Shown: in pieces, positions 25,783 through 37,844 of the stretch | Position numbering within the stretch: position 1 is the first letter of the stretch | How the letters are laid out: each line of letters begins with the position of its first letter | Assembly (NCBI GenBank): GCA_963556145.1 | Contig: OY744467.1 | Coordinates: forward strand, 6,076,001 to 6,140,000 | Origin: Hygrocybe punicea | Taxonomy: Eukaryota > Basidiomycota > Agaricomycetes > Agaricales > Hygrophoraceae | Direction of reading: 5' to 3' | Length of the DNA: 64,000 nt | Notes under the pieces: model-generated | What the model saw: the letters and a program-made list of their open reading frames with translations, nothing else | The model's database searches: none | What the model was told of the DNA's origin: nothing | Made by a program: the position numbers and the translations under genes

Positions 25783-25790
25783 ACCTGTGC
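25783..25790. repeat. Left 8-bp target duplication of hAT-like copy 1
   Basis: The sequence acctgtgc is repeated exactly at 27205-27212. Confidence 0.9.
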
Positions 25791-25978
25791 TAGTGTTGCC
25801 GAAGTTCAGTTCGGTCCGGTTCCGACCCTTTTTGGCGGAACCGCGAACTGAACTTCGGGTCCGGTTTGGTGCATGGCCAAACCCGGACCCAGACGGCGTC
25901 GAACCGTCTCTTTGCGTTCGGTCTGGGTTCAGACGCGGTCTGAAACCCAGACCGAGGTGGGCTCACCCCGTCCGTTCT

Positions 25979-26030
25979 CCTCGCGAATGGCAGGCGCGTA
26001 TCAATAGATACGGCGCTGCACTTCGCGAGG
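25979..26030 (+). repeat. Shared palindromic motif, copy 2
   Basis: The motif runs from cctcgcgaa to ttcgcgagg with a centre reading gtatcaatagatacggcgctg. The outer arms are a near-perfect inverted repeat and the centre is itself a palindrome. Confidence 0.8.
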
Positions 26031-26183
26031 TAGATGGGTGCGGGGGAGCCCTCCGGTGTCCCCAAGGGATGTGGAGGGACGGGGGGTCTTGTCCTGTGGT
26101 CCCTGCGTGGCATTGCCGGCGCTGCTGCTGCCAACCGTTGTCCTTGTCGGGGCGGTGGTATGGTTGTGGTGGTGTTGCTGCCA

Positions 26184-26730
26184 CGGCTGCTGCTGCTGCT
26201 GCTGCTGCTGTTGCCGCCGTTGCTGCTGTTGCCGCCGTTGCTGCTGTTGCCGCCGTTGCTGCTGTTGCCGCCGTTGCTGCTGTTGCCGCCGTTGCTGCTG
26301 TTGCCGCCGTTGCTGCTGATACTGCTGCTGCCGTCGTTGCTGCCGTCGTTGCTGCCATCGTTGCTGCCGCTGCCGGCGCTGCTCCTGCTGCCGTCGCCGT
26401 TGCTGCTGCCGCTGCTGCTGCTGTCGCCGTTGCTGCTGCTGCTGTTGCCGCCGTTGCTGCCGTCGTTGCTGCCGTCGTTGCTGCCGTCGTTGCTGCCGCT
26501 GCCGGCGCTGCTCCTGCTGCCGTCGCCGTTGCTGCTGCCACTGCTGCCGCTGCTGTCGTGGCCGTTGCTGCTGCCGCTGCCGTTGCCGTTGCCGTTGCTG
26601 CTGCTGCTGCTGCCGGCATTGCTGCTGCTGCTGCTGCCGGCATTGCTGCTGCTGCTGCTGGCCGTCGTGGTTGTCGTTGCCGTTGTTGTTGCCGCCGCTG
26701 GTGGTGGTGGTGGTGGTGGTGGTGGTGGTG
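26184..26730. repeat. CTG/CCG (CAG/CGG) triplet array
   Basis: Imperfect ttgctgctgttgccgccg 18-mers are followed by mixed gctgctgcc triplets and then (ggt)n. The array is much longer than its counterpart in copy 2 (about 53400-53600), which is consistent with triplet instability. Confidence 0.85.
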
Positions 26731-27204
26731 TTGCAGCTGTCGCGCGTCCGTTGGCATTGGGTTGGCGTTGGGTGGTCATCTCGCGGCCGTGGGTGTGGTC
26801 ACACTGCGGTCGCGGTCGAGCTTCCTGTAGCAGGCAACATTAGTAAAGTTCAGGAAAGTAAAATACGTACCTGTGTTCATGAACGCGACATTGTGTCGCG
26901 TTCATTGGCCTTGCGTTGTTGCGTGTTGGTGAAGAAAGCTACCTGTAACGGTCACATGATACCGTTTAACACGAAAAAGTAAGTAAAGGAATGCGAAAAA
27001 TAAATGAAATAAATACCTTAAAAATATCCGCGTTCGCGGTTTGGACGCGGTTTGGAGCCGTTCAGGAAATCCGGCAGGCCTCGAAACCCGGAACTGAACC
27101 CGCGGTCCGGTTCAGCACTTGGCTGAACTTAGACTGAACCTAGGGTTCGGTTCGGGGTTTGAACCGGGTTCGGCTAGGTTCGGAACCGAACTACGGCAAC
27201 ACTA

Positions 27205-27212
27205 ACCTGTGC
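27205..27212. repeat. Right 8-bp target duplication of hAT-like copy 1
   Basis: The sequence acctgtgc is identical to 25783-25790. Confidence 0.9.
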
Positions 27213-27304
27213 CCATGGGTATGGGTTTTTCTCAGGACCAAAAAAGGCAACATGGACCCATACCTGCAACCCATGCGGGTTACCTGTACCCATGCCATTG
27301 CCTA

Positions 27305-27312
27305 AATGTCCT
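27305..27312. repeat. Right 8-bp target duplication of the outer hAT-like element
   Basis: The sequence aatgtcct is identical to 476-483. Confidence 0.85.
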
Positions 27313-27833
27313 CAATGGTGTAAAGCTTGTGGGTATCAACAAGTGTGCCAGCATAGTGTGAGAAAGCTTTGCCATGTTTGTTGTGAACTGGATGGCCATC
27401 AAGTGCTTCAAGCCATGGTTTCAAATCAGGGTAGTAGTCAATGGTGCCATCACAGTTTTGAGCAGATTGCTTTGGAGCCAGCGGTGTCATTTGGAGTGGA
27501 GGAGGGGACAAGTCATTTTGAGAAGAGTGCTGATGAGAGTGATTGTCATGGTTACCATTCATGCCCATCATCATCTTCATCACCATCATTGCCTGCATCC
27601 AGGGCCTGGGAGGGGGATGGGAAGCCTGAGAACTGACTTCAACAGGCTGTTGAGAGGATCCACATTTCTTCAGCTTACTTGTCAATGAGGTTGAGCTTAT
27701 CAGGTGGGGTGTTGATGGTCAAACGCTTGCAACAAGGACAACAGAGAATACAGGTGACAAGTCCCTGGCTCCCTGTTTCCATTTCCACCTTACAAACACA
27801 TACAGAGTGCATCAATTGACATGTGGACATCAT
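27305..27833 (-). pseudogene. 5' part of the SAM-like orphan gene, severed by insertion
   Basis: The ATG at 27833 opens a Cys-rich first exon (ILCCPCCKRLTINTPPDKLN) that runs to a GT donor at 27678. A 46-bp intron ends at 27633, and exon 2 runs from 27632 into the outer hAT-like element. It encodes a His/Asn/Ser-rich linker and then YYPDLKPWLEALDGHPVHNK, the first half of a SAM-like domain. Joined to 475-347, the coding length is 612 nt (203 codons plus stop) with the frame kept across the 8-bp target site, so the ORF was intact before insertion. The start lies 172 bp beyond the stop of the Plavaka-type transposase on the same strand. It may have been an accessory gene of that element, or an independent orphan. 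The function is unknown. Confidence 0.7.
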
Positions 27834-28004
27834 TCACAAGGTGTCTGCCAGTGGGATGGGTATGGGTGCAGTGTTGGGATTTTGGACCTATGGTATACCC
27901 ATGTCACATCTTATTGATCTGGTCCATAGAACATGATACAATAATGAGATAACACCAGAACTATTCACAAACTATCAAACATTATATAAAAAGTAATTCA
28001 ACAA

Positions 28005-31000
28005 TCAAAATGCTATTTCAAAAGCATGGTGGTCAACAAATTTGTTAACATAAAAGCTGTGGAAGGCATCAAGAGATTGATGAAATTGCAAACCACAAGG
28101 AATAAAATCTTCACCACAAATCCCGATCAGGTGAGCTGCACGGATAATGCAATCAAGGTGAATAACTGTGACATAAGGGTCTCCTTCACTATCTGTCTCT
28201 GGTTGGACCATCCACATGCCGGTGTCTTCATCAGGCTCATCTCCAATGCATGAGTACCAGTGGACCAGAGCACAAGGGTAGAATTTGCTGTGGAATTTGA
28301 AGGAAAAAAATAGAAGTATATGGACAACATCAAGGCCACGCATTCCATCCTGAGTTGGGTCGGAGTCAACAAAAACACAGTCGTACCGTGGATAGCTCGA
28401 TCGCCATGATGGTGTTGCACGAATATGTTCACATCGCATACCTCCAATACCACTAAGATCACTTGGTGCAAAAAATGTTGCACAGGCTGAATAATAAACA
28501 GAAATCTTCCCATCGACAATTGGGCATGCAGAAAGAGGTACTTCAGATGATGAGAGAGGGCCATGTGGGTGAAGCTGATCAAACAGAAATTTGCGGATAA
28601 GAATTGGGAGATAGGGTTGATTGATTTCTTGGGCCAGCTGGGCAATAGACCTTTTGCGTTCCTTTGTTTCACATCAGAAAGATTCAAGAAACTGACATGG
28701 CAACATACGAATTGTTTTGCCCATGTCAACATGAGCAAGAACCCTTGGCCCAACAACAACACCATCTTCCTCCACATCATCTCCATTGAGGTTGGAAGCA
28801 GCAATATCTGTGTGATCAGTATTAAGGGACCCTAGAAATGCAAGGTTTGTCAGACTTCAATAGAAGATACAGACCAAAAATGGTACAAACGTAACACATC
28901 AGACAGAACTGAACCCTGAAGCATCCCACGACTTGTGAAATCAATCCTGGATGCAGCAAGTTTATCAAGCCGTTGATTTATTAGTAGCATCTGGCCAAGG
29001 GCCTCAAATCGACTTGATCGACGCCAGGGCTCCTTTACTGCCTTGATGTGCTTGGACTCTGTAATTGAAGAGCAAAGACCATTTGGGGCCCCAAATAACA
29101 TGATCATGAGAAAATAGTGGGGGAGAGAATGCTGACGAGGAAGAGAAAAGCCAGTGGGACGAACACCAGTTGTCTGAAAGATCTTCCAGTAAGTGTGAAA
29201 CCGTTGGAGGGCATCATGAAGTTCCCTGAGCGACGCCTCAGTGATGACATTCCGTCTCACAATGTAACAAAATTCAAGGAAGGCATGTATAGCACGGATC
29301 ATGTCCTGAGGGACAAGACCTTCAATAGCAGGAAGGTATACCTATAGTCATTTTCTCATGAGTAGATGCCTGATACAGTTGCTACATCATACAAACTTTC
29401 ATGAGTGCCTTGGAGTCATCACCAGTCCATTGTTTGAACCCTCGGCCTTGAGGGAATCGTCGTAGACCTGAGAATGGAGCAACAACTGTGATGCTGGAAC
29501 ACCTTATTGAGTAACTCACAAAACTGAGGCAAAATTTCCTACCGATGATCTATCTCATCTAGTATAATGTCTGCTTGTGTTTGACCATGAGCCAAGACTA
29601 GATATTCTCCTACCCAGGTAACCAGATGATCTTTAAAGGTCCCTTTGATTATTTGGTGAAGAATATCAGGTGCAATGAGTTCATGAATATCCGCCCTAGG
29701 GAAATCATTTGTGAATGGCTGAAGAGAATAGTAGGGTTAGCATATAGACAATGAGACATGTGGAAGTACTTACCACAACATCACCTACAAGACCATACTC
29801 ATCCCATAGAACACCCAATTCCAGTTCTCTGACAAGCAGCTCTGTATGTTCACAAGTACAACGCCCTCCTTCACCATCAAGATCATTAGATCGTGCTGTA
29901 CATCTAAGAATTTAATTCAATATGATTCAAGCCTGAGGCAACTGAATAGATTACCAGTTACTTACTTTGGACACCAGCCCTGCACAATGGAAGCAAGGAG
30001 GGCCTGCTCAGGGTAGTCTGCAATGTAGGGCCCCAAGCCATAGATGGCACATCTCAAGTGGCCATCAGCACAGCGTACAATATCTGGAGTTGTCATTCCA
30101 GGCTTCAGAGTCTGGAGGATCCTGGCAAGTGATGAGTGAAATATCTGGCGTCAGAACTTTGTGAAGTGGGCAGTATTTTGGTGTTCTTTGTTGGCTGTTT
30201 TTTTTCTAGTCAGCCAGTAGTAGTAAACATGACAGTCAACTTACTCTTCGGGATGGCAAGGAAGCCAAGCACCGCAAGGCCATTGCGATGGACGAACATT
30301 GTTGTGGATATTACCAATAGACAAATGGACTGGCCAATATTCATTGTTGCCGGTGGCAACAGAGACCATCGTTTTGTTGCTTCCAAGGATGATGGGGACA
30401 AACGTAGATCCATGCATAGCAGGATCTTCTGCTATTTTATCCCTACAAAATGCCAAAGCATCAGGTTCCAAGTTGTAATTGAATCGGCCACAATGATCTC
30501 ACACATTGTTTCCACACCCAATCACCAGTGAAAAAATGAAGGAACCGTCGTTCTCCATTGGCATCAAACTCATGAACAGGTACATAGTTAATCTCCCCAT
30601 CAAAGTCAGGGTTGTCAAGCATGCTTTGCACAATGGTGAGGGGATCTCGCCACCATGCAGTATATTCAGCATCCATCCACGGCGGAGCTTCTTCCGGCTT
30701 GGTACTGCCATAGGTCATGGTGAAACTTTGCCATGGGACATCACCCAGAGGAGTGGCATCAATCGTGTCGTGGAGATCCTTGTGATCAGCGAACGGGGGG
30801 TGATCATGATGCTTGAGTAAGGAAGCTGCCCAAAGATCCAGCAATGTATCTAGATCACCAGCGGACATCTGGTTGTGGCGAAAAATGAAGTCCGCAAACT
30901 CAAATTCTAAGCGGCTGTCATAGGGCGTCCAGTCTTGATCATTTGGGTCTGATTGGCATGGTTGTGGTGGGGTACCTGGGGGTAAATCATTGCCGAACTG

Positions 31001-31529
31001 ATCACATGGAACCCCTGCAAGATCTTAGTTTGACAATGAACTTGAACGGTTGGATGGGGCTCACCATTGAGAATAGGGTGGTACTCCCTTTTAATGGGAG
31101 GTGGATCCGAGTCGTCTTCAACCAGATTATTCTCACCCAGCGGTGCATCCAAATCGTTGGGGGAGCCATCAGCGCTGGATGAGCTGAGACTTTCATTATC
31201 GGATGCAGGAAGAGGACTCCGAGTCCCATCGTCATCATGCATATGGTAGTCGTTGTCGATGGAAGCCCAGGGTGGTGTGGCGTCTACACCAGCGTGGTCG
31301 ATTGAGGTGACTGATGGCTAGAGATGCGATCTCCTTCATGGATACTGGTGTGTGAAGGCGGCTGAGGGGAGGGAGGATATTCATGGCATTCAAGTTCATG
31401 GTCATGGTGGCATGACTGGATGTGCTTAGTGAGTCCGGATCTCTTATGAAAATGTTGTCTGCAGTTTGCAATTGGACACAAAAAGTAGTGGGAATTATGA
31501 GCCCTCCGAGCTTTGGGAGCACGAGGCAT
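28005..31529 (-). pseudogene. Plavaka-type DNA transposase, decayed
   Basis: The ATG is at 31529 and begins MPRAPKARRAHNSHYFLCPI, with a C2H2 zinc finger (C-x4-C-x12-H-x4-H near residues 18-40). Further blocks typical of basidiomycete Plavaka (CACTA-related) transposases follow: AWWRDPLTIVQSMLDNPDF, HFFTGDWVWKQ, STFVPIILGSNKTMVSVATG, LSIGNIHNNVR, FPRADIHELIAPDILHQ, AIHAFLEFCYIVRRNVITE, and a C-terminus ending DAFHSFYVN...HHAFEIAF at 28005. Several short introns interrupt it. The frame changes after STTLV near 31285 and again after GNIHNNVR near 30290, where a few bases of the usual RRAHRNG block are missing. It would act in the nucleus on its own ends; I could not define terminal repeats. Family assignment is from remembered motifs. 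Confidence 0.8.
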
Positions 31530-31676
31530 TGAAGCAGCCTGGGTATGACTAATAGTGACCAGGTAACAGTGAGAGAATGGACTTGAGAGAAAACACGTCT
31601 ACGTGGCACTGTTGAACTCTATTCCACCGTCACACAAAAAAACAAAAGAACGTACCACGTCCAAGTCCCAACCACG

Positions 31677-33917
31677 ATGGCACCAAAGAAAAAAGCACCA
31701 GACTCAGTGTGTATGTCGACTCGCACTGAAAATGCTGGTAAACACCCAGGCACTATTCAAACTCAAGGACAGTGCAAGCGACGTACCAAAGAGGAGGTGC
31801 AGCGTGATGCAGCACTGCAGAAAGCCGCCAAGGAGGAAAAAGAATTACGAAAACAGCAAGGGCTTGATCGTATTGCTGCGCTTGAAGACAGGTTAGCCGC
31901 CGACGAGGAAGTGCCTGTCCAGCTTGGAAAATGACCTCTCCGACGCACCAGTACCCACATGAAAATACCCTACTTCGATGGTGACTCCGAACCAGATGCA
32001 GACGAGCCTCAGGCTGCTGCTAGTCCGTCAAACTTCAGCCTGAGCAAAGGCCGGGGGCTGGTGGTGAAAGCAGGGAGGAAACTGAGCCAATGCCGCCTCG
32101 CAAGAAACCGAAGGTGTACGTTAGGGCAACGATCAATGCAGCGCACAAGGAGCCAGCCAGTAGAGGAGACCAGCAATGCGAGAAGGGGGTTGAAGAAGGA
32201 GTCCTCGCATGTGTGCGAGGTCAGGCTGATGGTGATGAGTCACTGACGGACAAAAATGTCACGGTGTATGTGTACTCATCTTTAATGCTCAAGCTTGACC
32301 AAACGACCCTTTTCTACACCCTCAGCGCGACTACTCAGGCTTCTAAGAGCAAGCTTACTGGTGTCAAAAACTGGGCAAAAGGAGTCGTTGCTCAGTCACG
32401 CCCTAATAATTCTAAGTTGACTACGAGCACTCGTTCAGCTACCATATCAAAAACCTTCTCTTCGAATCGTCTGGTTTCCCTGCATTCCTCCACATCATTA
32501 GGTAATGATGTGGACAACCCAGGCACCAGCAAGGCTGTCAGTAACTGGCATCAAGTCATGACTTTTGATGCCCAAGATAACGAAGGTGATGTACTTGGTG
32601 GATTGAATGATTCAGACGAAGAGAACAAGCGCGAGGCAGCCCTATCCAGTCTGATCAAGGGTAATAAACGGCTAACAAGTGCAGTAAGTATGAATTTAAT
32701 TGTGGTATCTGATAGCTCAAGTTGTTCCAGGGGATGGTAAAAACCCGCGATGAGCCCGACGAATGCCCCTCCAAGCGAAACAAGCCAGACACAGCTAATC
32801 GCGCACTTCAGAAATTTCGTAACAAGGACCTCCTCAAAGGGTGCCAAGAAGGAAATCGTTGGCGATGCTGCTTCGTGCCGACTTTTATTGAATTCCTGGC
32901 AAGCTCTCGAGACCCCTGGACCATCGTTGACTCTGAGGCAGCTGCGGCGTTACAAAAGATCTCGAAAATAGTTTATGGAAACAAAATACTGTATATCGTA
33001 CAGATTAACGATGCAGTTTTTGTCACGGTGACCTATTCTTTCCATTGTATCCATTTGGACTTACATATATATTTTTTGTTCAAGGCTTTCCAAAGGATTT
33101 ATGAGTGGCGTGGGGGCTTCGGCTCCGCTGCCGTCGCCATCCTCAATGCATTCTTCAAGTTGGAGGAAGCCGGTGACGAATTCAACACTGATGACAGCCG
33201 GGTTGAATTTGCGGAATCAATGCTTGAGAACTGCCGATTTCTTTATTCCACCGCCAATGGTGATGACCCCTGGGTACATTTGTCTACATCAAAATTAAGA
33301 CATGACGGCACCAGTCACGGTTGTTTTTGAACGGATATACAGAGGTTTATTCCACTCCGATTTTATTTTGCAGGTGTTTGCTACCCATTTCGCGGCAACT
33401 GAGGGTAGCACCAACATCCCTTCATTTGATAAGGGTTATCGCACGGACCCAAAAATTGCTCTATCGCTTTCTTGCTCTGTGGTAAGCATTTTCATATGAT
33501 TTGATGCATGTCTTGGGATAACCACATTTGCAGTTTGAATGTGCCCTGAGGTTGTGGGCAGATGGTTACATTACAATTGAACAACTTGCACAAGAGAAGG
33601 TAATCAAAAAAGGCAAGGGACTGGCAACTGGAATCGCCAAGGCACTCAACAAGGAATCCGAAAAGGAATCGAACAAGACTCTCGCGTTCTGCGAAACGAA
33701 CTGGGGACCAGCAACACGTAGATACCTGATTTCGATTAATGGCAACCTACGTGAGGGATCCATGGAGAAAATCATTGCGAAGGCGCAGCATTATGCCAAG
33801 TTAGGCAGCCGACGCAACACTGCCCCAACCACTGTGATGACCACCAATAATGAGAATGACGAAGGTGATATTTGGGCTAATTTGATGGATATCTCAGATA
33901 CTTCGGACATTGAATAG
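31677..33917 (+). pseudogene. Divergent companion gene of the Plavaka-type transposase, decayed
   Basis: It starts MAPKKKAPDSVCMSTRTENA, a Lys/Arg-rich N-terminus followed by a coiled-coil-like charged helix. Later blocks include YVRATINAAHKE, NRWRCCFVPTFIEFLASSRD, a YEWRGGFGSAAVAILNAFF block, VFATHFAATEGS, LRLWADGYIT and a C-terminus ENDEGDIWANLMDISDTSDI. Several introns separate these blocks (for example after KRLTSA near 32680 and around 33480-33535). An extra A near 31930 (LGK-stop instead of LGNDLSDAP) and a further frame change near 32060 break the N-terminal exon. The same protein type is common in mushroom genomes beside transposases (recalled). It starts 148 bp from the transposase ATG, head to head, so the two probably shared a promoter. 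Biochemical function is unknown. Confidence 0.65.
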
Positions 33918-34429
33918 GTGAATGTAAGCCCTTCGTTTAATTCAAGTTGTAATTTCTTGATCAATAATGTACAGTTTTTTTTGTGCGCAATGTTATCTCC
34001 ACCACCACCACTCTCGTGTTATCCACCGTCAATTACCATTTTTTATGACCCTCGCTGCCGCCCATGCCTTTCCTCTGGAGGAAGAGAAAAATCTATGCCA
34101 CTATGCCCCGTCTACACATTTCATCTGGCTACTATGTGCTTTGCAATTCCTACTGTGCCCGAAAACAAGGCAAGGCCCCAAAAAACATGTGAGCTCACAT
34201 CATCATCACCCTGGCTTTCAAAAGTTGACAGGTCCACAGCCGCCGACGTTCCCTTCTAGCTTGCTGGCGTCATGGTTGCAGTGCTATGGGGCCCTACTAG
34301 TATACCTGGGCCCTTTCCTCATTCAAGTTTCCACCTATTGCTGTCCTTTTCGCAACTCTGAGTCTCTGTGTTATGCCGGTACTATTTCATTCATTTTATG
34401 CCACTTGATTTTTCACGTCTTGATTTCTC
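33918..34429. other. Non-coding stretch after the companion gene
   Basis: No convincing gene is seen. Open frames of about 110-180 codons overlap each other, have no recognisable motif and are probably chance. Confidence 0.4.
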
Positions 34430-34630
34430 TTAGTAAATTTTACCGTCTTGATTTAGCCATTCTTAATCCAGCCATGCAGGATCTTGGTCAATTGATTCGT
34501 TGTCTTAATTTGTCTTGATCAGAAACTAAGTGAAATTAAGGTAGGATCAATAAACTGTACCTACTTAGGCCAAGACAGCGTGTCTTAATTCAGTGATACT
34601 TGAATTGTCTTGATTTAAATTTCAAGATAA
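34430..34630. repeat. Dispersed tgtcttgattt / tgtcttaatt words
   Basis: Six or so copies of gtcttgattt or gtcttaattt occur in about 200 bp in both orientations (also aaatttcaagataa). The pattern resembles the subterminal repeats of a CACTA-like element end and could mark the right side of the Plavaka-type element. No matching left end was found. Confidence 0.4.
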
Positions 34631-34700
34631 TTTAAGTCGCATTAAGTAAGAATAAGTAATATCAGGTTTTCCTGATGTGGACATGAAACCAAAATATATA

Positions 34701-35058
34701 TCTGCATTTATAAAAGACAGTAGAGTTTGCAGAAATGGCAAGGTCTGCTGGACGGAGCAAAATGACAATATAATATAAGAGTCGCAGGCAGTGGTCGGCA
34801 TATTAAGCATGGCAGGCGTGATAGGATCTACCTGAATGGCAGTACTTGCCCAGATCAACAAGAAGGACATCAAACAGAAATATCCATCTGCATTTATAAA
34901 ATACAGTAGAGTTGGCTGAAATGGCAAAGTCTGCCGGATGGAGCAAAATGACAGTGTAATACAAGAGTCGCACGTAGCGATCGGCATATTAAGTATGACA
35001 GGTGTGATAGGGTCCCACCTGGCTGGCAGTACTTGCCCAGATCAACAAGGAAGACATG
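34701..35058. repeat. Tandem duplication, 186-bp unit
   Basis: tctgcatttataaaa starts at 34701 and again at 34887. The two copies stay aligned through gcagtacttgcccagatcaa (about 85-90 percent by eye). Confidence 0.8.
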
Positions 35059-35514
35059 AATTTGAAGACAGTTACCTACCCAGATAATATCAAATAGCAT
35101 TGGTGAAAAATACAAGCTTGATAGCATTGATATGAAGCATATTAAGCTGTCAGATGTTGTAAGAATGGCAAATTCGATCAGATACAACTGTATGACATTG
35201 CTTGTCCAGATATGTCAGAATGCTGGTTGGGATCAGTTGGCACCTGAACCAGAGATATGGATGAGTTAGCACCAGGCTTACTGTTGCAGGTATTGTGTGG
35301 TAAGAACCAGCCGGCTTGGACGAATAGCGTCGGAAGCTTCCTGCAATTCAGCGTCTTCACAGCTGTCATCTGAATGGCACCATAGATGAACAAATGGGAT
35401 GGATTTCCTGATGTATGCTACATTTGGAATCTTATCAACATATGGTACTACATTGCAAATCTAATCAAATGGTAAAAATTACGTTCCCCAGGCCTATCCT
35501 GCTAACTGAGGTGA
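35059..35514. other. Intergenic stretch, nothing recognised
   Basis: Weakly repetitive sequence related to the preceding 186-bp unit (aagcatattaagctgtcag). No gene is seen. Confidence 0.4.
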
Positions 35515-36975
35515 TCACTCAGTTGGAGCTGCAACCGCAGCAGCTGCTTGTCTCTGGGCCCTCTTCTCCTTGATCTTTGCGAGAGCGCTATTCTTTGCAA
35601 GCGGCCGTTGAGCCGAGGTATAACTTGGAAAGATATGGCTTGTGAGGATGGGCTTGTCATTGGATTCCACTGAGCAGTTGTCAACCTACTCACCGATTCC
35701 ACCATACCATGAGGTCGTTGACCTCTTCCTTCTCTTCAACATCCTCGAAAAGTTCCAAAATGCTACTGTAGAAGCGTTTGGAGTCTGTTACCGTGTCGGA
35801 CCATGAAAAAACTGCGGAGGAGCTGAGGGCGAACCGAGTCTGGAGCGGATTATATAGCGGGTGATAGAAAAACAGAGGCGGGACCAGACAGACCTGAGTC
35901 GCTATGTAAACGAGTGACGCTGGGGTGACACCTGTCATGCCATGGATTCGTGCATTCCCAGATCGCGTGGCCTTGTTCTCCTTGTCAATGGAACTTGGCG
36001 ACGTGAATACATGCTTATATGCCTGCAATGAGTTGGTAGATAACAGAGCAATGAAACAGAGGATAAAATACAATGAACCGAAACGAGAATCGGACTTCTG
36101 AACAAGCCCTTCCACGGGTCCTCCGGATCATAATCATAACCTGCATATAAGAAGACTGGCCATTGGTCACCAGAGACTACCATCTCTCCACTTCGCAGCT
36201 TCTCTTTAACTCTGTATAAATTAGTGTGAGGCAAGGATGAACTTGAAGGATAGATTGGATCCACTTACTCAGCATTGGCCCAATCCAAGCCTGCAGGGCA
36301 GAGCAGCGCTCCTGTACGTTCATGGTGGAAACTGCAATCCATCTTGACATTGCGCCCAAGTGGTGGGCTGAGGGTTTGGCCTCGAGGTGTTATCCAATCC
36401 AATATAGGACCCTTGAGACTTTTCTTGTCATCAGAGCGGGCACTTGACACCCCCTTTTGTATCTAAGGACAAAAGCCTTGATCAGTGGCAGAAGGATCTT
36501 GTTGACTGGACATACCATTTCAGCTATACTCCCCATATCTTCCCCGTCACCGTTCATGAGACGCTGCTCAAGACCTGGGATCATCTGCAACAATGCCTCG
36601 AAAACTCGGTGCTCCCTTCTCTGCCTGTGACGACGAACAATTATGCGTGGTTAAATTAGGGACAGATGATCGAAGTGTGGGAGAGACAAACTTGTAAGTA
36701 AAAGCTTCATCCAGCTCTTCCGCCAGTTCTCCCACTCATAATAGACCGTTGGTGAGAAGGGCCGAAACACTGCATAATGCATGTATGGTCTGGCCAAAGT
36801 GACGGCCGTGATGGACTAATGGATTAGTGAGACAGCTGTAAAGGATAAGAGCAGTAAGTTTCCAAATCCAAAAGGTTTGAAAATTCAACACTTACGGGCG
36901 TTTTTTTGGCCCAAGTGTAAGGGTGCCCACCCTTTTATGGCTTGCTGTGGCCCGGGTGTCCTCCTCCTCAGACAT
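35515..36975 (-). pseudogene. DUF6698-like gene with a single nonsense codon
   Basis: The ATG is at 36975 (MSEEEDTRATASHKRVGTLT) and exon 1 ends at 36896. Exon 2 starts at 36835 after a 60-bp intron and encodes HFGQTIHALCSVSALLTNG. The next codons read LL-TGA-VGELAEELDEAF, where related proteins, as I recall, have Arg. The TGA is at 36736-36738. Downstream exons are all in phase: RREHRVFEALLQMIPGLEQR, SARSDDKKSLKGPILDWITP, FHHERTGALLCPAGLDW, SGDQWPVFLYAGYDYDPEDP, ATRSGNARIHGMTGVTPAS, and a last exon ending AKIKEKRAQRQAAAVAAPTE with TGA at 35515-35517. The gene is otherwise intact and looks recently silenced. The family is widespread and of unknown function in Agaricomycetes. Confidence 0.7.
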
Positions 36976-37844
36976 TCAATTTGAATTGATAGTCCAGGAA
37001 GACTTAAAAGAAGGAAGAGTCGAAAGGGAAAAGATTTGCGAGTTGACAATACTGCCAGAATTTACTGAATATATATGGCAAAGCTCTCAGGCACCAAGGC
37101 TTCTGACTCGACACTGACTCAGAATGACTGGTATTGACTCAATTAGACCAAATGGGACCAAACATAGTCTGAGAATCGGACGGGCATAAATCCATCAGTT
37201 GAGGGTGCTGGTATGTAGCGGTGACCCACCATACTCTGTGACTCATGCCTTTGATCCATAGTAGTACCAGTAGTTGCATCTATCTCCATCAAATCCGTAC
37301 TTCGACCAATGCTGTCCTCCAATTCGATCACAATAAGGGCTATGGGCTGAAGGCTTGGAAATGGTGTGTCCTGATGCTTCATTAACACTACACGCATAAA
37401 GTAATTTCAGGACCGCATAAATACATTTCAAATATATAAATAAATAACTAATTTGGAGGTCTCTAAAAGATGTTTTGAAATATATAATTTCAACAATTGT
37501 AAAAAAAGATATTTTGGGTCCAAATTATGTATATTCAAATATTCTCTTTGGAAAATCTTAAAATAATTCATTTTCCCCCCTTTTCTCATGTTCCAAAACT
37601 ACAATGAAATTAGAAATTATTGTAGTTTACCTATTTAATATTTTTCATCCTATTTGTATCCTTTATAAATTTCAATTTCTGGTAACAATAAATTTTTTAT
37701 TTGTATTCCTCTTCTGCATCCCAGAAATATCCTATAAATGTGGCAGAGAATATTATATTTGAGTACTGATTTCTGTGTACATAAATATGTAAATAAATTT
37801 TAATTTTTAGATGTTAGAAATCTAACAACCAGTACTGGTCAAGT
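36976..37844. other. AT-rich intergenic region
   Basis: No gene is recognised. 37420-37800 is strongly AT-rich with poly-A/T runs. Confidence 0.5.

Larger units (their letters stand above)
25791..27204 (+). mobile_element. hAT-like non-autonomous element, copy 1 (1,414 bp)
   Basis: The ends are TAGTGTTGCCG in inverted orientation and fit the hAT terminal pattern (C/T)A(A/G)NG. They are followed by G/C-rich subterminal runs full of gttcggttc-like words. Perfect 8-bp duplications flank the element. The interior holds the shared palindromic motif (25979-26030), a large CTG/CCG triplet array (about 26184-26700) and a (GGT)n run (26701-26730). Frames through the array give poly-Ala, poly-Leu or poly-Ser products and are not credible as a transposase. 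Copy 2 (52963-53876) is in the opposite orientation and lacks most of the triplet array. Confidence 0.85.

Noticed and set aside
25787..26830. Poly-Ala/Ser/Leu frames of about 260-350 codons in hAT-like copy 1 as a transposase
   Set aside because: They follow the triplet array and lack any hAT dimerisation or DDE-type motif.
27800..27835. A fifth copy of the shared palindromic motif (gcatcaattgacatg)
   Set aside because: This stretch is the first exon of the SAM-like gene and lacks the cctcgcgaa/ttcgcgagg arms.
33967..34518. A 183-codon plus-strand frame after the companion gene
   Set aside because: It is hydrophobic and His-rich without a recognisable pattern, and shares its span with another frame; probably chance.
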